DNA from: Clostridiales bacterium
Lineage (GTDB): Bacteria; Bacillota; Clostridia; Oscillospirales; Oscillospiraceae
Assembly (NCBI GenBank): GCA_018374635.1
Contig: JAHAEW010000007.1
Location: forward strand, 1-64,000
Length of the DNA: 64,000 nucleotides
Reading direction: 5' to 3'
Positions 33,793-39,650 of this stretch are shown here, piece after piece. The notes under the pieces are model-generated. The model saw only the letters and a list, made by a program, of their open reading frames with translations, had not been told where the DNA came from and ran no database searches. Each line of letters opens with the position of its first letter. Positions within the stretch are counted from its first letter, which is position 1. The translations under genes were made by a program, and so were the position numbers.

Positions 33793-34302
33793 ATGGGTGA
33801 GTATTTTGAGCTTACCTTTTTCTCTCCCGCCTGCGGTGCGAACGGGATGAACGATAAGAAGAACATTCTTGAAGTTCTGGGTCTGGCAGAAGGACGGAAT
33901 CTATTGACACGGCATACGTATCCGCTGTTTGAAAACAGAGAAGTATTGTTTGATGTTTTCCAGGAGCCAAATTTTTGCGAATACAGGATATGTCTATCCG
34001 ATTTTGTTATTACGAGGGAGAACTTCCACCAGAAAGAACGGCAATTATTACAGCTTGCTGACATTTGTTTCAGTAGAATAGATCGCTTGCTTTTTGCGAC
34101 AGGAATATATGAACTAACATACTATTTCACCAACAGCATTACGGAGATTGAATCATTTGACAAAGGAATCCTAACAAAATTTCCATTCATTTTTTTCAGA
34201 AACAGGAACAAATATGATTTGGTTCCCACTGACCGGTATAATGACACAATATGCGTATTAAATACCGGGGGAGATGTTCAAGATATTTTTTCAGACATGT
34301 AG
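33793..34302 (+). CDS. Uncharacterised protein in the AT-rich islet
   Basis: 169 aa, soluble, rich in Phe, Asn, Tyr and Ile, unlike neighbouring proteins, and encoded with many A/T-ending codons. Start ATG follows GAGGTGATTC. Features that can be seen: an N-terminal FELTFFSPACGANG, a mixed alpha/beta middle (DVFQEPNFCEYRICLSDFV) and a Phe-rich end (LTKFPFIFFRNRNKYD). No family recognised. Composition and placement between duplicated flanks suggest horizontal origin. Confidence 0.55.
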   Translation: MGEYFELTFFSPACGANGMNDKKNILEVLGLAEGRNLLTRHTYPLFENREVLFDVFQEPNFCEYRICLSDFVITRENFHQKERQLLQLADICFSRIDRLLFATGIYELTYYFTNSITEIESFDKGILTKFPFIFFRNRNKYDLVPTDRYNDTICVLNTGGDVQDIFSDM

Positions 34303-34587
34303 TCTCCGTTGAAAAGACAGTTTACCATAATTGTATAAAATATTGGCCAACTTGACGAATTTCGCAGGCGGTCACGGAAAGAGAAATCTAATCTTGGAGT
34401 TTATGATGCTGGACGGAATGATCATGTTTGTCTTCCTCTGTAAACATCTACCTAAATAAACCGCTTCACCCTTGGGCATTGTCCGGAGGGGCGGATGGGT
34501 TTTATCGAAAAAGGCGGCGCAAATAGGAATCTAGGGCACTTCCCTGTACGGCAGAGGTTTTCCGCTGGACATCAAGGAGGAGAACAA
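34303..34587. other. AT-rich gap inside the islet
   Basis: 285 bases with no plausible gene. Only scattered AT-rich words such as TTGTATAAAATATT (34330-34343) are visible; no clear hairpin with U-tract was found. Confidence 0.5.
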
Positions 34588-35172
34588 ATGCATATTACAT
34601 TGATCAGAAAGTATAAGCGGCTGTCAGAATGCACCTATCGTTGTTTGGAATATCCCTCATATACCGGCTTTGCGAAAAGAGCTATTTTGGGTAAATCAAG
34701 CATCGTTTTGTACCACAATGAACAAGAAAATTTAAATATGTCTCAAAAAAATCTATCGGATATAATCAAATACTTTCCGCTCAGATTTTTGGGGTTAAAC
34801 TGTGCACCATATCATATATATGAATACAAAGAAGGTGAAATTGGATACTCGAAACAGTCACTCTTTGTACCAGAGTATGCATTTTATATTGCTCAAAACA
34901 TCTATGTTCTGCGGGGACACTCAAAGAAAAAGCATTCTCTTACAAAAGATGGAAAGCAAATCGCACTCTTTACGGTGGTAGATGAAGGGAATACTCGCAT
35001 TGATTTTGCAGAGCAGGATGGTGCTCTGATTTCTTTTCTCATCCTCTTTGCTATCTTTATTGATATCCAGTACTATGCATACAGGGGCGCGACCACATAC
35101 ACATACGTACACAAAGATAAATGGAAGAAATTATCAGAGTGGACGCCAGATGAAAGTATAAGAAGAATATAG
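34588..35172 (+). CDS. Tubby-C/LURP-like domain protein (tentative)
   Basis: 194 aa. The start is ATG 34588 with AAGGAGGAGAAC upstream; the frame is open 93 bases earlier but without a ribosome site. The order of strands, GKQIALFTVVDEGNTRIDFA then the hydrophobic helix LISFLILFAIFIDIQYYAY, resembles the small bacterial tubby-C-like/LURP-one fold, whose members may bind phospholipid. This is pattern recognition only. Codon use is AT-rich like its neighbour. It ends about 100 bp before the right repeat copy. Confidence 0.5.
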   Translation: MHITLIRKYKRLSECTYRCLEYPSYTGFAKRAILGKSSIVLYHNEQENLNMSQKNLSDIIKYFPLRFLGLNCAPYHIYEYKEGEIGYSKQSLFVPEYAFYIAQNIYVLRGHSKKKHSLTKDGKQIALFTVVDEGNTRIDFAEQDGALISFLILFAIFIDIQYYAYRGATTYTYVHKDKWKKLSEWTPDESIRRI

Positions 35173-35273
35173 GCAAAAATAAGAAGAGGGAGAACCTTGT
35201 GGGACCTTTTGGATGCTCACTCTCTTTTTGCTTCTTTTAGGTAGTATAGAACCGTTCCTTATTTGACGGCGGG

Positions 35274-35335
35274 CCGTTGCGTTTTGGGGGGAAATGGGGT
35301 ATCCTGATACCAAAACCCCCGCGGAGCGGGGAGAT
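35274..35335 (+). repeat. Direct repeat flanking the AT-rich islet, right copy
   Basis: CCGTTGCGTTTTGGGGGGAA, then ATGGGGTATCCTGATACC and AGCGGGGAG, directly before the ribosome site of the CYTH gene; counterpart of 33408-33470. Confidence 0.75.
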
Positions 35336-35349
35336 GGGAGGAAGCGGAT

Positions 35350-35826
35350 ATGGAGATCGAACGCCGCTGGCTGGCGCGTGGCTGGCCGGACAGAGAGGCC
35401 GACGAGGTCTGGCACATGGAGCAGGGGTATGTGACCACCCGCCCCGCCGTCCGGGTGCGCAGTGAACGCCGGGAGGGTGGAGAGGAGCGGTTCATGCTGT
35501 GCCTGAAGCGGGGGAGTGGGCTGAGCCGGATGGAGGTGGAATTCCCCATAGAGGAGGAGCGGTTCCGGGCGGTGGCCGCATTCATCGATAAGCCCTTTAT
35601 TCAAAAGGAACAGCGGCGCTACCGCCTGGCGGAGGGATATATCCTGGAGTGGAACCAGGTGGATGCCGGAACGCCGGAGGGATACTTCTACGCAGAGGTG
35701 GAGTTCCCCACAGAGGAGGAGGCCCTTGCCTGGGACCCCGGAGGGTGGCGGCGCTGGCTGCTCCGGGAGGTCACCCGGGAAGGACAGGAGAGCATGGCGG
35801 CCTACTGGGAGCGCACCAGAGGGTGA
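35350..35826 (+). CDS. CYTH / triphosphate-tunnel protein
   Basis: 158 aa. N-terminal EIERRWLARGWP (the ExExK-like signature, with ERR in place of ExK), VRVRSERREGGEERFMLCLK, then MEVEFPIEEERF, a basic QKEQRRYRL and FYAEVEFPTEEEALAW. These alternating Glu/Arg/Lys strands line the tunnel that binds triphosphates or thiamine triphosphate with divalent metal. Likely an inorganic triphosphatase or (p)ppp-nucleotide-binding protein. Start ATG after GGGAGGAAGC. The base composition matches the chromosome, unlike the islet to its left. Confidence 0.85.
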   Translation: MEIERRWLARGWPDREADEVWHMEQGYVTTRPAVRVRSERREGGEERFMLCLKRGSGLSRMEVEFPIEEERFRAVAAFIDKPFIQKEQRRYRLAEGYILEWNQVDAGTPEGYFYAEVEFPTEEEALAWDPGGWRRWLLREVTREGQESMAAYWERTRG

Positions 35827-35837
35827 GATCCGCCCCG

Positions 35838-35874
35838 GCGTCCCGGAGGATTCCAAGTTTCCTCCTGGACGCCA
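35838..35874 (+). terminator. Hairpin after the CYTH gene
   Basis: GGCGTCC...AGGA paired with TCCT...GGACGCC around a short loop, 12 bases after the stop. No strong U-tract follows. Confidence 0.5.
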
Positions 35875-35975
35875 GTATCTGGGAATAAATAGGATAAACT
35901 GAGCAAAAAACGTAATTTATACGTTTTGTTCACACAATCTTTGCAAATTCTTTATAAAATGGTAAGAAACAGGGG

Positions 35976-36004
35976 TTGTAAATTTACATAAAATAGAGTA
36001 TACT
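35976..36004 (+). promoter_or_regulatory. Promoter of the 27-aa micro-gene
   Basis: TTGTAA (35976-35981), 17 bp, TATACT (35999-36004) in very AT-rich DNA. An inverted repeat AAAACGTA/TACGTTTT lies about 55 bp upstream (near 35904-35925) and could be a regulator site. Confidence 0.75.
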
Positions 36005-36034
36005 GAGTACAGATCAAACGAAGGAGGTGATACT

Positions 36035-36118
36035 ATGTTGTATGAAAAGAACCGTGGGACCGATATTGACGATATGATTTTTGGCGGCGATGAGAAGGTC
36101 ATTCGCAGCGATCGCTAA
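36035..36118 (+). CDS. 27-residue stand-alone micro-protein
   Basis: Encodes MLYEKNRGTDIDDMIFGGDE followed by KVIRSDR. The ribosome site is a near-perfect AAGGAGGTGAT at ideal distance. It has its own consensus promoter 30 bp upstream and an intrinsic terminator 26 bp downstream, so it forms a complete monocistronic unit. Very acidic centre and basic C-terminus, no signal sequence, no Cys, no membrane helix. It does not look like a toxin with a hydrophobic helix or a pre-peptide with a GG leader, although FGGDE contains a GG. Function unknown. Confidence 0.7.
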   Translation: MLYEKNRGTDIDDMIFGGDEKVIRSDR

Positions 36119-36143
36119 AAACCAGATTCTGTCAGGGTTTGTT

Positions 36144-36169
36144 CCACACCAAACTTTGGTGTGGTTTTT
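36144..36169 (+). terminator. Terminator of the micro-gene
   Basis: CCACACCAAA/TTTGGTGTGG stem followed by TTTTTG. Confidence 0.85.
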
Positions 36170-36214
36170 GTTTTATGTACCCAATCAACCGTTTTGAAAG
36201 ATGGTGGAGGATAT

Positions 36215-36247
36215 ATGGACACAGAACCGGGCCAGCATTGGAACTGA
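36215..36247 (+). CDS. Ten-codon leader-peptide candidate
   Basis: ATG after GGTGGAGG encodes MDTEPGQHWN and stops; the next base opens a terminator hairpin. This layout resembles a translated leader before an attenuator, upstream of the Cys-rich gene. No run of a single regulatory amino acid is present, so the idea is weak. Confidence 0.3.
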   Translation: MDTEPGQHWN

Positions 36248-36291
36248 GCGGCAGGGAAACGGCGTAAGGGCCGCATCCCCTGCCGCTTTTT
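36248..36291 (+). terminator. Terminator / attenuator before the Cys-rich gene
   Basis: GCGGCAGGG/CCCTGCCGC stem (36248-36256 and 36278-36286) with TTTTT, 96 bp before the ATG of the Cys-rich gene. Confidence 0.75.
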
Positions 36292-36386
36292 CATGTCCCG
36301 GCGGCCGGGGCGGGCGCGCACCATTCTCCTGCCCCCTCATAGAATGGCATGGAAGCAATTCCGAACACTCATTAGGAGGTATTGCA

Positions 36387-37217
36387 ATGCCTGAGAAGGT
36401 AACACCCGGCCCCGTGCAGGAAGACACCTGCATCCGAGAAGCCGTCTGTATTGACACCCGAAAGATCTTCGATTCATGTAAAGATAAAGACTGCATCGAG
36501 GATCTGCGGTTCTATCCCACCCAGGATTCCCAGTGCGCTATCGACCGGGCGGTCAGCATCAAGGCCGGCAAGGCGGAGCTGATCTATGTGTACATCGACG
36601 TGGAGCCCATCGGGTTCAACCGCGGTTTTTACACTGTGGACGTCCGCTACTACTACCGGGTCACGGCCGACGCCTTTGTGGGCGCGGTGCGCCCGGTGGA
36701 AATCAGCGGCCTGTGCGTCTTTGACAAGAGAGTCATCCTCTTTGGCAGCGAGAGCAGCGCCAAGGTGTTCTCCTCCTGCTTCGACGAGGGGCCGGACACC
36801 CAGATGCGCCGGTGCAGCGTGCCCACCGCCGTGGTGGAGGCGGTGGACCCCATCGTCCTGAACATGAAGCTGGTGGACGTATGCGAGTGCCACCCCTGCG
36901 ACTGTGAGCTGACTGAGATCCCGCCCTGCATCTGCGCCTGTTTCTGCAGCGACCTGTGCTTCGGCAACCAGGGCAAGCGGGTGTATGTGAGCCTGGGGCA
37001 GTTCTCCATCATCCGGCTGGAGCGGGACACCCAGCTCCTCATGCCCATCTACGACTACTGCCTGCCCGAGAAGGAGTGCACCTGCGGCGGCAGTGAGGAC
37101 GATCCCTGCGAGATCTTCCGCCATGTGAAGTTCCCCGTGGATGAGTTCTTCCCGCCCAACCAGGCCCCCGGCATTCCCGCGTGCTACCGGGAGGTCAAAA
37201 ACGGCTGCATGGTCTGA
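36387..37217 (+). CDS. Cys-rich conserved protein, possible spore-surface component
   Basis: 276 aa, starting MPEKVTPGPVQEDTCIREAV after TTAGGAGG. Over 20 Cys are clustered as VCECHPCDCELTEIPPCICA, CFCSDLCFGNQGK, ECTCGGSEDDPCEIF and single sites near the N-terminus; no signal peptide or membrane helix. The middle is beta-rich (LIYVYIDVEPIGFNRGFYTV). I associate this pattern with conserved proteins of spore-forming Clostridia, where cross-linked Cys-rich proteins make coat layers, but no family name is certain. It follows an attenuator-like terminator. Confidence 0.65.
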   Translation: MPEKVTPGPVQEDTCIREAVCIDTRKIFDSCKDKDCIEDLRFYPTQDSQCAIDRAVSIKAGKAELIYVYIDVEPIGFNRGFYTVDVRYYYRVTADAFVGAVRPVEISGLCVFDKRVILFGSESSAKVFSSCFDEGPDTQMRRCSVPTAVVEAVDPIVLNMKLVDVCECHPCDCELTEIPPCICACFCSDLCFGNQGKRVYVSLGQFSIIRLERDTQLLMPIYDYCLPEKECTCGGSEDDPCEIFRHVKFPVDEFFPPNQAPGIPACYREVKNGCMV

Positions 37218-37224
37218 GCACAAA

Positions 37225-37261
37225 ACCGGCTCCCCCGGTCGAAAGGACTGGGGGAGCCGGT
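37225..37261 (+). terminator. Hairpin after the Cys-rich gene
   Basis: Perfect 12-bp stem ACCGGCTCCCCC/GGGGGAGCCGGT; only CTGCTTCTGG follows, so a moderate terminator. The remaining gap to 37379 shows no gene. Confidence 0.6.
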
Positions 37262-37378
37262 CTGCTTCTGGTTTGGCTGGGCCTGGACTTCCACGCCTTC
37301 AGGCAAGCATCATATCACAATGTCCGAAAAGGACAACCGGGAGCGCCCCCTCCCGACAAAAATGGCGGACAGGGTCCG

Positions 37379-38482
37379 TCAGGCCTGGATCTCCACATCG
37401 GAGTCCAGCGGCACAATGTTGACATAGCTGTGCCCGGCCCCCAGAGAGATGGGAACGCCGCTCAGGTCGGTATAGCGCAGCTGCTCGTTTCGGCCCCCCT
37501 TGCTCCAGAGGATGTCGATGAGCTGGCCGCCGCAGGCGTAGTAGCCGGTGCCGCCGCCGGTGAGGTCCACCGTGATGCGGCCCTTGTCGTCCCCGCGGAT
37601 GGCGGAGCACCGGGTCTTGAGGATGAGCACATTGGTGACCCCTACCTGCTCGCCGGTGTTGCCGTCCACATAGGGCTTTCCGTACTCCTCCACCAGATAG
37701 CGCTCCTGCTCCAGGTCGTAAGTGAAGACCCCCGTCTTGACGTTGGAGAAGGGGACGGTGATGGTGTTGGCCGTCACCCCGCCGGAGGGCGTGCCGTCGG
37801 GCAGGAAATTCATCTCGTAGGCATAGCCCTCCTGGTGCTCCTGCTGGAAGGAGTAGCCCGCAAAGCGCTCCACGATGGTCTCGCCGGTGGTGATGACGCT
37901 GTGCTCATAGCCCATGCTGCGCCGCCGGCCGGTATCCCGCCACATCAGGTTGGAGCCTGGACTGGTACCGCAGTAGGGCCCATTGACCCCGTCCAGGGCG
38001 GTGACGTTCCAGGCGCGGATCTTTTCGTAGGCGTCGGGGCTCCCGCCGGCATGGATATAGACCGCGTCATGGCCCAGGGCCAGCTCCAGATAGTAGGGCC
38101 GGGAGGAGCGGATGGAGCCGATGGCGCCCGCCTGGCTGGGGTCCTGATAGACCCCCAGCATCCGGGTGATGCCGCCCTCGGCCAGGCACTCGTAGATGAT
38201 GTCGGCGTCGGAGACCCCCACCTGGGGGAGAGCCTGCCTGAGGTTGTTGAGCATGATGGCCACCGGGCGGCGGTCCACATACTCCTGGGCGATGGGAAGT
38301 CCCGTGAGGGGATTCACCGGGCCGGTATACTCCAGCTCGGGGGTAGGCGTGGGAATGGGCTCGGGCGTCCGGGCTGGGAGGGAGTGCTCCGGCGCGGGAG
38401 AGACCTGGGCCGTGGGCTTCCCACAGGCGCCCAGGCCCAGCAGCAAAGCGAGACAGAGTGGGGCGAGCTTCTTGGTCGGCAT
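37379..38482 (-). CDS. DUF3048 (YerB-like) lipoprotein
   Basis: 367 aa. Signal peptide with lipobox LLLGLGAC, a Pro/Thr linker (PEPIPTPTPE), then the DUF3048 domain: NPLTGLPI, RRPVAIMLNN, ARPQ-like LRQALPQVGVSDADIIYECL and GSIRSSRPYYLELAL. The C-terminal half has TANTITVPFS and GYYACGGQLIDILWSKGG. Surface-anchored; the YerB family is of unknown function and may bind wall or ligand. Monocistronic with a consensus promoter. Confidence 0.88.
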   Translation of the reverse strand: MPTKKLAPLCLALLLGLGACGKPTAQVSPAPEHSLPARTPEPIPTPTPELEYTGPVNPLTGLPIAQEYVDRRPVAIMLNNLRQALPQVGVSDADIIYECLAEGGITRMLGVYQDPSQAGAIGSIRSSRPYYLELALGHDAVYIHAGGSPDAYEKIRAWNVTALDGVNGPYCGTSPGSNLMWRDTGRRRSMGYEHSVITTGETIVERFAGYSFQQEHQEGYAYEMNFLPDGTPSGGVTANTITVPFSNVKTGVFTYDLEQERYLVEEYGKPYVDGNTGEQVGVTNVLILKTRCSAIRGDDKGRITVDLTGGGTGYYACGGQLIDILWSKGGRNEQLRYTDLSGVPISLGAGHSYVNIVPLDSDVEIQA

Positions 38483-38523
38483 GGAAGAAAGCCTCTCTTT
38501 CCTGGTGATTCCGGGATAATTTT

Positions 38524-38552
38524 ATGATACCCTTCCGGCTAAACTCTGTCAA
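38524..38552 (-). promoter_or_regulatory. Promoter of the DUF3048 gene
   Basis: TTGACA (38547-38552), 17 bp, TATCAT (38524-38529), leftward. Confidence 0.8.
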
Positions 38553-38564
38553 GGAAGACAAAAA

Positions 38565-38715
38565 CGGCGGCGAAAGGATGTCCCAATCCGTTTTTTCCGA
38601 GGACATACGCCTCGGGAAAACACTTCTCAGCCCGCAAGTGTGCGAGCGTCAGCGAGTGCATGCGGCGGCCTGCATCCCCTGGAAAAAATGCTTGCGTTTT
38701 TGAGAAGCGTGTTGA
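38565..38715 (+). repeat. Dispersed repeat, modules B and A, copy 3
   Basis: Module B hairpin GTTTTTTCCGAGG/CCTCGGGAAAAC with flanks (AATCCG, CACTTCTCAGCCCGCAAG) matching the reverse complement of 44573-44690. It is followed by module A core CTGCATCCCCTGGAAAAAA, TGCTTGCGTTTTTGAGAAG. Joins the two modules directly. Confidence 0.7.
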
Positions 38716-38740
38716 ACCCGTTCGACACGCGGCCCCGCTC

Positions 38741-38769
38741 TTGCCAAGCCGGGAAAAATACCGTATAAT
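38741..38769 (+). promoter_or_regulatory. Promoter of the putative 6S RNA
   Basis: TTGCCA (38741-38746), 17 bp, TATAAT (38764-38769). Same -35/-10 words as the tRNA-Gly promoter. Confidence 0.8.
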
Positions 38770-38775
38770 GACTTG

Positions 38776-38948
38776 AGGCCTTGTTTGGACATTGTCAATA
38801 CGCCCAATCGACGGGGCTTTTGACCGCTGGACGGCGGAATGTCCCCTTGAACTCCGTGAGGATTCCGGTGGGAAAATTCTTTGCCAGCGGCCTGAAATCC
38901 CGCGCCGTTGGGCACATCGCCAATATTCAAACAAGGTCGTTCACTGAG
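38776..38948 (+). ncRNA. ssrS: Probable 6S RNA
   Basis: A promoter-driven non-coding stretch that folds into one long interrupted rod. CCTTGTTTG pairs with CAAACAAGG at the ends, ATTG with CAAT, CGCCCAA with TTGGGC, CGGGG with TCCCG, and CCGCTGG with CCAGCGG, closing on a central region with CCCCTTGAACTCCGTGAGG. Length of about 175 nt and a rod with a central bubble fit 6S RNA, which mimics an open promoter and holds RNA polymerase in stationary phase. Ends are estimated from pairing; a covariance search was not run. Confidence 0.65.
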
Positions 38949-38992
38949 CAGTACAGAGAAAAGACTGCAAACGCAGAAAGGTGGTCCCTTCC

Positions 38993-39532
38993 ATGAGCCG
39001 TTTTGGTTTCATCCACGACAAAATGGAGATCAAATTCCTGGTCCTCTACATTATGGCCCGGGTGGCCTCACCCATCGACTTTCCCACGCTGACCGAGCTG
39101 ACCATGTGCGACGAGGGCGTGGACTATTTCGATTTTGCCGAGGCGGTGGCCGAGCTGGTGGAGACCGGGCATATGACCCTGGAGGAGGGGCTCTACGCCA
39201 TCACCGACAAGGGCCGCCAGAACGGCGAGGCCTGCGAGAGCAGCCTGCCCTACTCGGTCAAGCACAAGTGCAACGCCAACCTGGCCAAGGTCAACGGCAT
39301 CCTGCGGCGCAACGCCCAGGTCCGCACCGAGGTGCTGCCCCGGCCGGACGGGAGTCTCACCGCCCGCATGACCCTGGACGACGAGGGGGGCAACCTCATG
39401 ACCATCGAGCTGCTGTGCGTCAACCGGGACCAGGCCGCCCGCCTGTCCGAGGGGTTCCAGGCCAAGCCCGAGCGGGTCTACAACGAGGTGCTGGCCGCCC
39501 TGCTGGACAAAGAGGACAGCAAGGACGAGTGA
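38993..39532 (+). CDS. DUF4364 family protein
   Basis: 179 aa. Opens MSRFGFIHDKMEIKFLVLYI, the typical start of DUF4364, which has a winged-helix N-domain (FPTLTELTMCDEGVDYFDFA, VETGHMTLEEGLYAITDKGR). Probably a DNA-binding regulator; the targets are unknown. Start at the second ATG, after AAAGGTGG. Lies between the 6S-like RNA and polA, and ends at a strong hairpin. Confidence 0.8.
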   Translation: MSRFGFIHDKMEIKFLVLYIMARVASPIDFPTLTELTMCDEGVDYFDFAEAVAELVETGHMTLEEGLYAITDKGRQNGEACESSLPYSVKHKCNANLAKVNGILRRNAQVRTEVLPRPDGSLTARMTLDDEGGNLMTIELLCVNRDQAARLSEGFQAKPERVYNEVLAALLDKEDSKDE

Positions 39533-39535
39533 ATA

Positions 39536-39587
39536 CCGCCCCCGCGGAGGAGAGGGTCCGGGACCCGCTCCCGCTCCGCGGGGGCGG
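39536..39587 (+). terminator. Hairpin after the DUF4364 gene
   Basis: Perfect 12-bp stem CCGCCCCCGCGG/CCGCGGGGGCGG with a large G/C-rich loop; weak U-tract. It overlaps the region just upstream of the polA promoter. Confidence 0.6.
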
Positions 39588-39589
39588 AC

Positions 39590-39618
39590 TTGTGCGGGGC
39601 GGAAAAAGCGGATATAAT
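39590..39618 (+). promoter_or_regulatory. Promoter of polA
   Basis: TTGTGC (39590-39595), 17 bp, perfect TATAAT (39613-39618), 33 bp before ATG. Confidence 0.6.
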
Positions 39619-39650
39619 AGAGAGAATCAGATTCGTGACGGAGGCATCCT

